Positions 52,705 to 61,930 of a stretch of DNA of 64,000 bases are shown piece by piece (position 1 is the stretch's first letter; each line of letters opens with the position of its first letter). The translations under genes and the position numbers were made by a program. A model generated the notes under the pieces. The model saw nothing but the letters and a program-made list of their open reading frames with translations, had not been told where the DNA came from and did no database searches. Origin of the DNA: Hymenobacter sp. J193 (GTDB taxonomy: Bacteria; Bacteroidota; Bacteroidia; Cytophagales; Hymenobacteraceae); the NCBI RefSeq assembly GCF_024700075.1, contig NZ_JAJONE010000001.1, forward strand, positions 558,001 to 622,000, given 5' to 3'.

Positions 52705-54099
52705 TTAATTAGCAGATGGACCTTGCATACCCAGCCCATCTATTTCGGAAGAGCGGTAAGACAGAACGGTGTTTTGACCTAAATGACGTTCGATGAACTG
52801 GTCGAGGGTGGCTTTGCACTGGTTTTGCTTGTAGTGCGACATATCCGCACCTGTCATCCAGGATAGCCAACCGTCGCAGAACTCCATAAGGTAGTTCGCC
52901 CACTCGCGGGCTGGAATGATAACACCCATGAGTTGTGCCTCCAGCTGGTGCCGCTGGGCAATCAAGTTCTTGATGATTTCTTTCACCTTACCGATTTGCT
53001 CTTCTAGGGTGATGCACTCCGTTTCCTTTTCCTGAATTTGTTTTTGCCGCTCGGTAATGGCCGCATCCACTTTGTTGGAAAGGCGGTGGGCTTCCATGAA
53101 GAAGTCAAAAAGCAGCCCCCAGATGAGGTACACTACAAAGCCGGCAAAGATGATAGTCCAAAAGTCGACATCCACTATAGCCATCCCCATGGTATAATCG
53201 GGCATATCTTTAAAGGACGCAGCTTTGTTTAAGTCGTAAATCTTTTTGGAGATTCCATAGGCCAAGACATAGTCGAAAATAAAGGTAACCAAGATGATAC
53301 CTCCTATTTTCAACCATTTGACTTGCGAGTTGCTCTTCTGAAACTGATGCAGGATATAGCCCAGGCCTAAAAAGGCTGATGGAAGCGTGAGCATGAGCAA
53401 CACCTCCATAAATCCATCCTGCCAAGCTTTTATAAAGGCCTGGCCGTCGAATATAGCCCGACTCACGGCCTGGTCATCGGCACCGAAGCTTTTGAAGAAA
53501 GCTGAGTAGATAGCGGAGCTATAAAAGACAAATAAGTATACAGTTAGGAAGGCGAGGATAGTGCCACTAATCCATAGAGCCAGCCGGGAAGGCTCCTGCA
53601 GGTGCATATCCTCGGGGGAAGTGCGAAGCAGATGAATCTCGTGCTTGATGTCCGTTATTTTCTGCTTAGTGCCGTCCAGCTTATTGTCCAGTGTAGCCCG
53701 CTCATCCTGGCGATATTCGATTTCAGTGCTAACGGCGTTGATTTCGCCTTGCTTTTGCTTGCGTTGGGTTTCCTGCTGGCGGTCATTCTGGTCGAACTGC
53801 TCGTGCAGGTTGGCCAGGATGCGCGTCAGGTTTACCTCCAGGCCGTGCGTGGTGCCGTTGTGCTGACCAGCCGCACGGAAGCCGGCCTGCCGCATAGTCC
53901 GTTGGATGCGGACAGAATCCGGGTCGGCATAGTTTTCCGACTCAAGATTATCGGCGGCGGAGCTTACTAAGCCGAGCTTTTTGAGCACGCGGTCAGCAAA
54001 AGATGCGTCGCGGCCAAGCGTCTCTAAAGCAGGGCTTTCGGCGGCAATAGGTTCGGGGGTTGGCTTCAGGTTGAAGAGGCCAGGTTTGAGTAAAGTCAT
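52705..54099 (-). CDS. Four-TM coiled-coil membrane protein of the helicase-TerB operon
   Basis: The 464-residue protein has an N-terminal cytosolic part with a coiled coil (about 98-158: QNDRQQETQRKQKQGEINAV). Four membrane helices follow (about 173-200, 230-252, 263-283 and 313-335), then a second coiled coil (about 340-392: ITERQKQIQEKETECITLEE) and a C-terminal domain of about 70 residues. I know no named family for it. The two coiled coils flanking the membrane segment suggest an oligomeric membrane platform that could bind the other coiled-coil protein of the operon. It lies 23 bp after the TerB-like gene. Confidence 0.78.
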   Translation of the reverse strand: MTLLKPGLFNLKPTPEPIAAESPALETLGRDASFADRVLKKLGLVSSAADNLESENYADPDSVRIQRTMRQAGFRAAGQHNGTTHGLEVNLTRILANLHEQFDQNDRQQETQRKQKQGEINAVSTEIEYRQDERATLDNKLDGTKQKITDIKHEIHLLRTSPEDMHLQEPSRLALWISGTILAFLTVYLFVFYSSAIYSAFFKSFGADDQAVSRAIFDGQAFIKAWQDGFMEVLLMLTLPSAFLGLGYILHQFQKSNSQVKWLKIGGIILVTFIFDYVLAYGISKKIYDLNKAASFKDMPDYTMGMAIVDVDFWTIIFAGFVVYLIWGLLFDFFMEAHRLSNKVDAAITERQKQIQEKETECITLEEQIGKVKEIIKNLIAQRHQLEAQLMGVIIPAREWANYLMEFCDGWLSWMTGADMSHYKQNQCKATLDQFIERHLGQNTVLSYRSSEIDGLGMQGPSAN

Positions 54100-54122
54100 A
54101 ATGAATGCGGGTGTACTTGCGG

Positions 54123-54551
54123 TTAGAGGGATTCCTGAACTACCTGGACCACCTGGGCCGGCGCCACGCCTGCTTGGGCCTGCTCCAATAGAAAATCGAC
54201 AATACCGTCGGCATTCTCTTCGGCAAACTCATACAGCAGCACGCTGCGGCGCAACATGGCACGCTCCTCCTCTTTGATAATGCCGTCAGCTAGGATCAGG
54301 CGGGCCAGATCATAGAGGTGGGATACCCGTTCGTGTGGGGTGCTAGGTAGAGTAGTACTGACGGAGTGAGGGCGCAACATGATGGACTCCAACGCCTCCT
54401 TGGAAACGCCGCGCTCCAGCGCGATGCTGTAGATCAGCTCTACTTCACGCAGGTCTACTTCCTGATCAACGTAAGCCAGAGCCAGCAGACGCGCCAGCAG
54501 GCTGTGTGTTACTTGCGAACTGACAGAAACTGTGGGGGTAAAATTTTCCAT
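54123..54551 (-). CDS. TerB-like protein
   Basis: The 142-residue, all-helical protein has the two acidic metal-binding-type helix pairs of TerB: LALAYVDQEVDLREVELIYS and ARLILADGIIKEEERAMLRR. The second is the diagnostic ADGxIxxEE pattern. TerB domains are known from tellurite-resistance loci and from predicted stress and DNA-processing systems. No signal or TM segment is present, so it is cytosolic. It sits between two membrane coiled-coil genes with gaps of 27 and 23 bp. Confidence 0.82.
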   Translation of the reverse strand: MENFTPTVSVSSQVTHSLLARLLALAYVDQEVDLREVELIYSIALERGVSKEALESIMLRPHSVSTTLPSTPHERVSHLYDLARLILADGIIKEEERAMLRRSVLLYEFAEENADGIVDFLLEQAQAGVAPAQVVQVVQESL

Positions 54552-54578
54552 GCAGTAGAGGTTGATGAGGTGAGAGTA

Positions 54579-55295
54579 TTACTTAAGGATGGCAACGGCA
54601 AGTGATGCGGCTATACCTAGCAGTGCTATTACCTGCAAAATGGTGGAGCGGGTAGTTAGCGAAGTGATTTGCTGCTGCAAGCCAGCAATCAGCTCCTGAA
54701 GCTGTTCGTGCCGCTGCGAGTGATACTGTTGCTGCCGGGCCAGTGCCTGATCCAAGGTCGTGAGTCGCTCCAGCGTAGTGGTTTGCTTCTGCTCCGTAGA
54801 CTGGTGAATCCGCTGCTGCTGAGCGTCGATAGATTCCAGGCGGTCGGAAAACCGAGCCGCATTCATGGCGTCCCGGAAGGCGGTCAGGCTAGCTGTGATT
54901 ACCTGGAGCCGGTCGCTGAGCCCGGTTAGAACGTCGCCCTGACTCTGCCCATTTTTGCGCAGCGCTTCGATGGCCTTTTCCAGCTCGTTGGTTTGCTTGC
55001 CATATTCCCGCAGGGCAAGCTGCAGTTGCTTGTCCAGCGCCTCAGCCCATTGCTTGGAGTTCTGGCGGAGCAGCTCACTCTGGCCGTCGATGCTTTTCTT
55101 GTGTTCCCGTTGCAGATCAGCCAGCAAGGCTTTTTGCTGTCCGTGTACAGCTTCGGCAGCCCGGATGGCAGCATCGGCGGCATCACGAGACTCGGAGGCA
55201 CTATCCTTAGCGCGGCCGATTTCATCAGTAAAGTTCTTGAGGCGCCCTAGCTCACGCTTCAGGACATCGAGAGTGGAAGTAGGTTGTTCTGCCAT
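54579..55295 (-). CDS. Tail-anchored coiled-coil protein of the helicase-TerB operon
   Basis: The 238-residue protein is a near-continuous coiled coil from about residue 10 to 210 (VHGQQKALLADLQREHKKSI, LRKNGQSQGDVLTGLSDRLQ, TLERLTTLDQALARQQQYHS). It ends in one membrane helix (STILQVIALLGIAASLAVAI, then LK). No family was recognised. The topology predicts a long cytosolic rod fixed to the inner membrane by its C-terminus. It follows the helicase gene by 20 bp. Confidence 0.78.
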   Translation of the reverse strand: MAEQPTSTLDVLKRELGRLKNFTDEIGRAKDSASESRDAADAAIRAAEAVHGQQKALLADLQREHKKSIDGQSELLRQNSKQWAEALDKQLQLALREYGKQTNELEKAIEALRKNGQSQGDVLTGLSDRLQVITASLTAFRDAMNAARFSDRLESIDAQQQRIHQSTEQKQTTTLERLTTLDQALARQQQYHSQRHEQLQELIAGLQQQITSLTTRSTILQVIALLGIAASLAVAILK

Positions 55296-55315
55296 AGATG
55301 TTATAAGGTGCCAGA

Positions 55316-58300
55316 CTAGGCCAGGGAGGTGCGGTTGTCGAAGCGTTTATTGAAAGTCAACAGCCATTTGCTATTGATATCGACCAGAATGGAATCAACG
55401 ACATGGTCGAGCACGTAAGGCCCCAGGGAGGGCTCATAGTGGCTGATTTCAGTGGCATAGCGCCGGGCCAACTCATTCAGCTCGGTTTCGGTAAGCTGGG
55501 TCTGCTCGTAGAATGCCACCAGACCGTCCCGGATTTTGCGGCGCCCAACTTCCTCTAATCGTGGGTCCACTTTCTTCGGGGGTTTGTGTTTCTCTAATAA
55601 TAACATGGCAAACCCATCAAGCAGCAACAGGGCGCCGTTGTTGGGAGCGGCCTGCAGCAGCCGGGCGCATGCGCCCCGGAGGTGCTTGATGTTGTCTTTC
55701 TCCTTGCCCAGTCCATCGGGTGGCTCGGCCATATACTTCAGGTATTTCCACAGAATTTCCTGGTCGAAATGGGTGCCTTGCTTGGTATCTTCAGGCAGCA
55801 GGTGAGGACGCGCATACTTGGAGTTGAAATAAAGGTCGAAGAACTCGCTTAGGTCGTCGCCCTTCAAGCCGTTACGACAAGCGTTTTCCATCTCTAAAAT
55901 GGCCTGCCTGCGTTTAGCAGCAATTTCAGAGTAGGTGAAATCCAGAACCTGGCCCAGGCACTTCTCTAATAAGGTTTCCCCCTTTTCGCGCTGCACCGTC
56001 TGCTCGCACAGCTGGCGGGCGTTAGTGGCCGTGGTGTAGCGCCGAAAGTAGTCTTCCAGCCGGTCGAGGTAATGCTGATCGGTAGCGGGCCGGGGAGCTA
56101 GCAATAACGTGAGCGTACGGGCCCCGTAGTCGATGGTGTAGTCCTCGACTACGCCCAATAGGCAGAGGCGGTGAACTGCTTTGTAGGTATCCTGCTCTTC
56201 GCGGATGCGAGGATAATTACGGCGGAGGGCATCGAATACTTCTTTAGGTGGTTCCGGTGTCAGCTGCTGGCGGAGGTTATTCAGAAATTCCTGGTCGGTG
56301 GTTGTGTATGCGGCAGCTTGTTTGAGCAAGGGTTCGGTCAGCTTCCAGCCGTAGGAAGCGGCTATTTCCGCCATTTCACTGTAGGATCCATTGACAAAAC
56401 CAATAGTGAGCGGGTTAGGACGTTCGCCTATGGCCACCTGGCTTAACTTCGGTACAATGCCAAGCGTGGAGGAGGCACTGGTTCGGGTTGCCAGCCACTC
56501 CGCCAGGGTAGCCTGAGAAGCCAGCGCATCATCAGGTGTTTCTTCGAGGAGGTATTGCACCAACCAGTCGAGCAAAGCCTGCGCCTGCTCAACGGATATA
56601 CTTTCGTGCTTGTTCGTTAGGGAAGCAACCGGCGCTTTGGGGTTGCTAAAATCGACGCGGCCATAGCCGACGCCGAAGCTTTGGTTGACGTAGAGGAAAC
56701 GAGGTTCTCCCTGCCCAGGACGAGGGAAGAGACTAACGGTTACAGGTAGTGAGAAGGTTTCCTGCAGGTATTCAGCCAACTCGGCGCACTGCTGCAAGGC
56801 CGGAAAGGTCACCCGGCTCAGCAACTCGTGCATGACCAGGGCTTCCTTTTTGCGGCCTTTGAAGCTGTTCTGGTGAAACTGCTCCTGAATACGGCGGTCT
56901 GCCTCATGGAACAGCACGTAATTCAGCGCGTAGGCCCGGTCGCGGCCGGCACGGCCAGCTTCCTGCACGAAGCTCTCAATGGAGCCTGGAAAATTGTAAT
57001 GAATAGTGAAGCGGACGTTGGGCTTGTCAATACCCATCCCAAAGGCCTTGGTAGCTACCAATAGGTTGAGTTGGTCGCTGACAAAACGCGTCTGCATGCG
57101 CTCCATCTCATTTTGCGCGCTGTCTTTATCGGTATCGTTTTGGTCGCTGCCCATGAAGTACCCCACCCGTAGCGGTAGCGTGTCTACATTTTGGAGCATA
57201 GTATGGATGCTGCGCACCCCCGCCGCGTGCCGCTCGGATTTGTAGGGGCAAAAAATCAGTCCGGCATGCGGATAGCGCCCTTCATCCTCCTGGTAAAAAG
57301 AGTCGGATTGGAAACTGCGGGGTATAAAGCGGGCTTCCTCGGCAGTGGCAATACGCTCCTCCAGGGAGTACGGCAAATTCTGCAACAGGTGACGAAGCTC
57401 CTGATGCTTAGCTGCGCCCAGAGGGTCTTTTTCATGACGGTGTGACTCGTTAGTTTTGACGTCAATAATACGGTAGCTCAGTTCTCTACGCTCCGTGGTG
57501 CGGGTACGCACCACGTCATCAGGGTCGAGGCGCAGCTCTCGCTCCACATCAGCCAGCACGTCGAAGGACGCGGTGGCCGTTAGGCCATAGAGAGGTACGG
57601 ACTTGCCGTTGAAAGTGTGGCAGTAGGCGCGGGCGTTGTCGCCGAGGCGCAGGTATTGGGTGCGGAAGTCGTGGCCCCACTCCGACACGCAATGCGCCTC
57701 ATCGATAACGCAGTAATTGAAGCCTACGCGGGTAGCAACCCGATCGGGGCTACGCATACGCTGCAGCTGCTGCCGGAAGCTCTGAATCATCATGCGCTCG
57801 GGCGAGATGAAGAAGAATAGCAACTCGCCTCGACTCAGCCGGCGCAGGCGCAGCTCGCGTTGGGTAGCCGTACGAATAGAAGAGTTGACGTAGCTGGTGG
57901 CATCAATCCAGTTCTTCTGCAGGCCTTCGTACTGGTCCTGCATCAGGGATTTGATGGGGTCAACCACCAAGGCTACGCCTGGCTGCAGGAGAGCAGCCAG
58001 CTGGTAGGTAAGGGACTTGCCGCCGCCGGTAGGCAACAGACCTAGTACGCTGCGCCCTTGCAGGCCCCGGTTGAGGATAGGCAGTTGACCTTCGCGGAAG
58101 TCGGCTTTGCGGAAAATATTCTGCAGGAAATAGAGCAGTGGCTCCTTGCGGCCGGGTAGCTCGGGATACTCATACTCATCTTCCCGGTCGTACTCCTGTA
58201 CTATGGGCGGGTACGCTACCAAGGCCGCAGTCTGAAACCGCCGGGCGGCGCGGGGAGCATAGGCGGAGCGGATGCTGACGTATGCCTGGCCTGGCAAATG

Positions 58301-59602
58301 CCGCGAGGATGGCGTAAACCCAGGACGTTGCAGCATGGCCACATCCAGCACCAAGTCGGCCGGCGCTGCGAGACTGGCCATGCTGAGTGGCTGCACCGCA
58401 TGACCGGGAGCGGTATGCAGCGCCGCGTGCAGGTACTCATGCGAAGCAAAAACCTGGAGGCGAATCTCCGGTAAATGTCGTTCACGACCTTCCAAGTCGA
58501 ACAGCTCCAGCATTAACTCCTGCAAAGCTTCCACGGACAGGTGGGCACACGGAACGTCGTGCTCGACAATGACTAGGTGCCAGGCTGACTTATGTAGGGG
58601 CAACAGCCCATTGCTGATGCATTCCAGCAGAGTGCGCTGCAGACGCGCCACGGCTAAGGGAGTAAGCAGGAGTTGCTGAGCCTGAAGCCCCGCAGTAGAA
58701 GCGTACATGGGCTGCTCGTAGTTGGCTGCCAAGTGCGCAAAGTATTCGTGTTGCTCGACTGCTTCGCGCAACGGCCTTAACGCCTTCTGTGGAGTACCGA
58801 ACTCTGCTGAGGGAAGGCGGGCAGTAAGCCAGTGGGCCTGTTCAGTAGCCCAGTCACGACGGGCATCTTTCTGGCGCTGACTGGGCTCAAGATGCTGACT
58901 GCCATCTATTTCGACCACTATGCCATGGACAGGTGGGCTTAGCGGTGTGCGGAACCAGGGATACGGTAGGGCAAGTGTAAAATCGGCGTCCTGCTCGGTG
59001 AATTCATTGGGGTTTACGTGCAGCGTTTTATGCACTTGCTCTGCTTCCTCCGGGGCAAATTCCAAAATCGAACGTAAGGAGGTTTGCGGGGCAAGCAACT
59101 GCCATAAAGCGGGACCGAACTCCTTTCGAATGGTCTGCGTGAAAAAGCGTCTCTCTAAATCACTGCCGTGACTTTCCCAGCTTGCCAGTTCATGCAGGAT
59201 AGCTGCCGTAGGTTGGATGCGGGGCTCGATGAGGTGTAGAGCCCGCCATAGCATAGAAACTACTTCCTGATTATCAACACTAGGAAGAAGGGGAAAGCGC
59301 AAATTTCCCTGAGTGTCGGTGGTATGCTCAACCGGCTCCGGCCAGGCGTAGCGCAGCACCTGCTGAGCTAGGGTAAGTGGTGCCCGGGTGGGCAGGCCGC
59401 GGCTAACTAAATTACTGGCAACCGCCAGTAGCGAATCAGGCTCGTCGCCGGGACCATTTAAAGGGATAGTACATTCCAGCTCGAAATAACTCAAGTTGTG
59501 CAGTAGGAGCCGAATATGCTCGTGAGGGCTGGGCATATCAAGAGAACCGGCAATAATCGGAAGCAACTCCTCGATAAAATAACCGGCCTGTAGCTGAGGC
59601 AT
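55316..59602 (-). CDS. RecQ-like superfamily 2 helicase with N-terminal DUF559/Vsr-like nuclease domain
   Basis: The protein is 1,428 residues, more than twice a normal RecQ. Near residues 225-260 it carries VEIDGSQHLEPSQRQKDARR, matching the ExDGxxHxxxxxxxDxxR core of DUF559/Vsr-like PD-(D/E)xK nucleases. The RecQ motor follows: Walker A LLPTGGGKSLTYQLAALLQP near 525, motif II CVIDEAHCVSEWGHDFR near 633, motif III LYGLTATAS, and motifs V/VI ATKAFGMGIDKPNVRFTIHY and ESFVQEAGRAGRDRAYALNY near 850-885. About 500 further residues are unassigned. It is the first gene of a five-gene operon. AT-rich DNA 58 bp upstream holds TATACTTTG on the minus strand (59660-59668), a candidate -7 element. It probably senses or destroys unusual or foreign DNA. 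Confidence 0.9.
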   Translation of the reverse strand: MPQLQAGYFIEELLPIIAGSLDMPSPHEHIRLLLHNLSYFELECTIPLNGPGDEPDSLLAVASNLVSRGLPTRAPLTLAQQVLRYAWPEPVEHTTDTQGNLRFPLLPSVDNQEVVSMLWRALHLIEPRIQPTAAILHELASWESHGSDLERRFFTQTIRKEFGPALWQLLAPQTSLRSILEFAPEEAEQVHKTLHVNPNEFTEQDADFTLALPYPWFRTPLSPPVHGIVVEIDGSQHLEPSQRQKDARRDWATEQAHWLTARLPSAEFGTPQKALRPLREAVEQHEYFAHLAANYEQPMYASTAGLQAQQLLLTPLAVARLQRTLLECISNGLLPLHKSAWHLVIVEHDVPCAHLSVEALQELMLELFDLEGRERHLPEIRLQVFASHEYLHAALHTAPGHAVQPLSMASLAAPADLVLDVAMLQRPGFTPSSRHLPGQAYVSIRSAYAPRAARRFQTAALVAYPPIVQEYDREDEYEYPELPGRKEPLLYFLQNIFRKADFREGQLPILNRGLQGRSVLGLLPTGGGKSLTYQLAALLQPGVALVVDPIKSLMQDQYEGLQKNWIDATSYVNSSIRTATQRELRLRRLSRGELLFFFISPERMMIQSFRQQLQRMRSPDRVATRVGFNYCVIDEAHCVSEWGHDFRTQYLRLGDNARAYCHTFNGKSVPLYGLTATASFDVLADVERELRLDPDDVVRTRTTERRELSYRIIDVKTNESHRHEKDPLGAAKHQELRHLLQNLPYSLEERIATAEEARFIPRSFQSDSFYQEDEGRYPHAGLIFCPYKSERHAAGVRSIHTMLQNVDTLPLRVGYFMGSDQNDTDKDSAQNEMERMQTRFVSDQLNLLVATKAFGMGIDKPNVRFTIHYNFPGSIESFVQEAGRAGRDRAYALNYVLFHEADRRIQEQFHQNSFKGRKKEALVMHELLSRVTFPALQQCAELAEYLQETFSLPVTVSLFPRPGQGEPRFLYVNQSFGVGYGRVDFSNPKAPVASLTNKHESISVEQAQALLDWLVQYLLEETPDDALASQATLAEWLATRTSASSTLGIVPKLSQVAIGERPNPLTIGFVNGSYSEMAEIAASYGWKLTEPLLKQAAAYTTTDQEFLNNLRQQLTPEPPKEVFDALRRNYPRIREEQDTYKAVHRLCLLGVVEDYTIDYGARTLTLLLAPRPATDQHYLDRLEDYFRRYTTATNARQLCEQTVQREKGETLLEKCLGQVLDFTYSEIAAKRRQAILEMENACRNGLKGDDLSEFFDLYFNSKYARPHLLPEDTKQGTHFDQEILWKYLKYMAEPPDGLGKEKDNIKHLRGACARLLQAAPNNGALLLLDGFAMLLLEKHKPPKKVDPRLEEVGRRKIRDGLVAFYEQTQLTETELNELARRYATEISHYEPSLGPYVLDHVVDSILVDINSKWLLTFNKRFDNRTSLA

Positions 59603-60165
59603 ATCTTATAAAAATTTCAAATCAGCTAGAAATAGGACAACACAAGGAAGACAGATAAGCAAAGTATAGAATCTAGTTCGAATTACATACGACTACCTAA
59701 CATGATATTACTCTGATATGCATCCTCCCAATCAACCAATAGTATATAATTATACTAAGTCTAGGATAGGTACCTAAACTTCAGAAGGCTTGGTCTGAGG
59801 TGGTCTAGCCGAAACGGATAGTGAGAAGTTTTATCTTCTAATGCCCATGATTGAAAAACTGAATCCTGGTGAGTCGCCGCTGCTGGCGTGGCCTCTGTGC
59901 AGGCACTACGAATACGGCGGGATATGCTGGCAGCCAGGCACACGTAACGGCTACGGAAGCTGGCCGAGCTACGGCCTTGAAAGCGTACGCGCTGGCGTAG
60001 AAGGAAGAAAGCAAGCGAGAAGCTTTGCAAGCTGAAATGGACCGGCTGGTGGTACAGCTGAGCCAGCTACTGAAGACGAGGTCGATAACAGACTAAACGC
60101 ACTTGCCAGCGTCTCCCTAAGCAGGACACATATTCAGCTAGAAAAACCTACGTCGTTTTATAACA
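59603..60165. other. Intergenic region with helicase-operon promoter and a decayed coding remnant
   Basis: The first 160 bp are AT-rich and should hold the minus-strand promoter of the helicase operon. The part at about 59860-60096 is GC-richer and looks like broken coding sequence. Plus-strand codons 60001-60096 read KEESKREALQAEMDRLVVQL, then SQLLKTRSITD and a stop, with an in-frame TAG just before them (59998-60000). No intact gene is present. Confidence 0.5.
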
Positions 60166-61761
60166 TTAACTGGCTTGCAGACGGGCACGCGTTGGAGTTG
60201 GCTGCCAGCAATAAGGTCTTATTCGTTGCTTCCATTCGGAATAGTTGGTATGCGAAATCCAGTCAACCATACCCAGCTGCTCCTGAAGGCGGTGGTTGCG
60301 GCATAGAGTGCTCCGCTTGTTCACCGTATCGTTGACGATATAGTTGTATATGTTCTGGAGCGACTGTGCCAGGGTGGCGATGGTGCTTTTAAATACATAA
60401 GTAGCCTTACCCTCCTCCGCGCTTTCCCAGATGATATAAGCCGCCTTTGGGCTTTTCAGCGTGAAAAGGAAAGAATCGTGAATACCATTAACTCCATTAG
60501 AGTTGATAACCTGCTCGGGCGTGGGCACTATACAGGATTCCTCGTCCATGGCCTCGCACAAGTAGCGCATACTCGTAGTTCGAAAGAAATCAGGCAGGTG
60601 GTTACGGTAATACTGTTTGGTGTACTGGGCAAACTTATGGATGACCAAACCAGAATCGTCCGGACTAGAGATACTCGGCAACTTACCCGTGTTCGAGAGG
60701 AACCGGATGTAATAGAGCACCACTTCCCGGTTCAGGATAGTGCTAACTGTGCGCTGTTGAATTTTAACTTGCAGGGGCGGCGCCTGACGGAAAGTGTAGT
60801 GCGCTTTGACCAGGTTCAGGTATTGGCGGGCCTCGGGGAAATAAAAGCGGTTGAGAAAGGAACCCCGGTGGCGGATAAGTAAGCCACCATCACAAAACTG
60901 GATGTCTTTCCACTCTACCGTAATTAATTGCTCCAGACCAGAGAGTGGCGCAGGTGCTAAAACGGGCAGCCTTAGCCTAGTGGTAAGCTTTGCGGGTTGC
61001 TTAGCCGATTTGGGTTGAATGATTTTTACTTTCTCTGCTACCTTTTCTGCTACCGTAGCTGGCTTTTTTTCGCTCTTAACAATTGGCTGCCGACTTTGCT
61101 TATTGGCTTTTTCGGTCTCCAACTGCCTTTTCGTATGCTGCATTACCAGCCCGTTCACTTCATTTCGTTCGGACTCGACACGTTGATGCACAGTGCGAAT
61201 GGCTTGTAGCGCTTTTTCTGCTTTTTGCTGCTTTTGCAGCAAACCGGTATCCAACCATTTTTTCAACTGTTTTTCTATTGCCTGTTTTTTCTGTTGCGCA
61301 TGCTGATACTCATTGGACAGGCTTAGCAAATCAAGCTTGCTGCCCGGGGTTAGCTGCTGCCGGATGGTATCCAGGTTTTTCTCTATGTCTGCTAACTGAA
61401 GATCGAGCTGGGGGCCTTCTGGATTTTTTGATACTTCTGCACGATACCGGGCTACGACCTGGTTCTGCTCCATGAGTTGACGCCGAAGGCGCTGCAGCTG
61501 GAGGTCGAGTTCGTTTCTTCTCCGGAGAAGTTCTTCGTAAGTAGGAACGGTAGCCGTATCAAACTGACAAGCTACCCCCTGTTCAACATACTGTATCAGT
61601 TGTAGATAAGCACTCTGAGGAAACGGCAGCTGCCGATGCCGGGTTATAGGATATCCTCCACTCTTCAGCCAGTGAGCAAGCTGCTTTTCAGAACAGCCTT
61701 TTGCCTTTGCTACTGAGCGGAGACAGAATATTCTAAAGGTCTGATTATCTAGAGTAGACAT
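60166..61761 (-). CDS. Unknown coiled-coil protein of the defence island
   Basis: I do not recognise this 531-residue protein. The N-terminal about 60 residues look like a small HTH-type fold (RIFCLRSVAKAKGCSEKQLA). A long charged coiled coil with a Lys-rich linker follows (about 70-260: NELDLQLQRLRRQLMEQNQV, VAEKVAEKVKIIQPKSAKQP). A folded C-terminal domain completes it (about 275-531, with VEWKDIQFCDGGLLIRHRGS, AAYIIWESAEEGKATYVFKS, RNHRLQEQLGMVDWISHTNY). There is no signal or TM segment. Its start codon lies in one copy of an 11-bp direct repeat. It is divergent from hsdM, which places it between two restriction-type loci; a defence role is inferred only from location. Confidence 0.7.
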   Translation of the reverse strand: MSTLDNQTFRIFCLRSVAKAKGCSEKQLAHWLKSGGYPITRHRQLPFPQSAYLQLIQYVEQGVACQFDTATVPTYEELLRRRNELDLQLQRLRRQLMEQNQVVARYRAEVSKNPEGPQLDLQLADIEKNLDTIRQQLTPGSKLDLLSLSNEYQHAQQKKQAIEKQLKKWLDTGLLQKQQKAEKALQAIRTVHQRVESERNEVNGLVMQHTKRQLETEKANKQSRQPIVKSEKKPATVAEKVAEKVKIIQPKSAKQPAKLTTRLRLPVLAPAPLSGLEQLITVEWKDIQFCDGGLLIRHRGSFLNRFYFPEARQYLNLVKAHYTFRQAPPLQVKIQQRTVSTILNREVVLYYIRFLSNTGKLPSISSPDDSGLVIHKFAQYTKQYYRNHLPDFFRTTSMRYLCEAMDEESCIVPTPEQVINSNGVNGIHDSFLFTLKSPKAAYIIWESAEEGKATYVFKSTIATLAQSLQNIYNYIVNDTVNKRSTLCRNHRLQEQLGMVDWISHTNYSEWKQRIRPYCWQPTPTRARLQAS

Positions 61762-61778
61762 ATCGGCGAGTAGACATA
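61752..61778. repeat. 11-bp direct repeat over a start codon
   Basis: GAGTAGACATA occurs at 61752-61762 and 61768-61778. On the minus strand each copy reads TATGTCTACTC and includes an ATG, but the outer ATG is out of frame with the 531-residue protein gene. Confidence 0.6.
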
Positions 61779-61930
61779 AAACCCATTAAGGTGATTAAGC
61801 CATCCAAAATAGTAATTATGGGAGCAATTAAAGGCGTGATGACCGATTTCCTGGACCAAACGGCTACTTTTATCTTCCCTCCCGCTGCTGGTTTGTGACA
61901 GGAAGGGAGGATTTAGATTTTACCCAGATT

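Noticed and set aside
51757..55295. Calling the TerB/VWA genes a tellurite-resistance locus
   Set aside because: No TerC, TerD or TerZ-type protein is present, and the operon starts with a helicase-nuclease; only the TerB and VWA folds are shared.
51577..59681. AGAnnCTAGTTCGA shared upstream of the mcr operon (51577-51590) and the helicase operon (59668-59681)
   Set aside because: Twelve of fourteen bases match, but for two AT-rich regions of this size a match of that quality is expected by chance roughly once in four comparisons.
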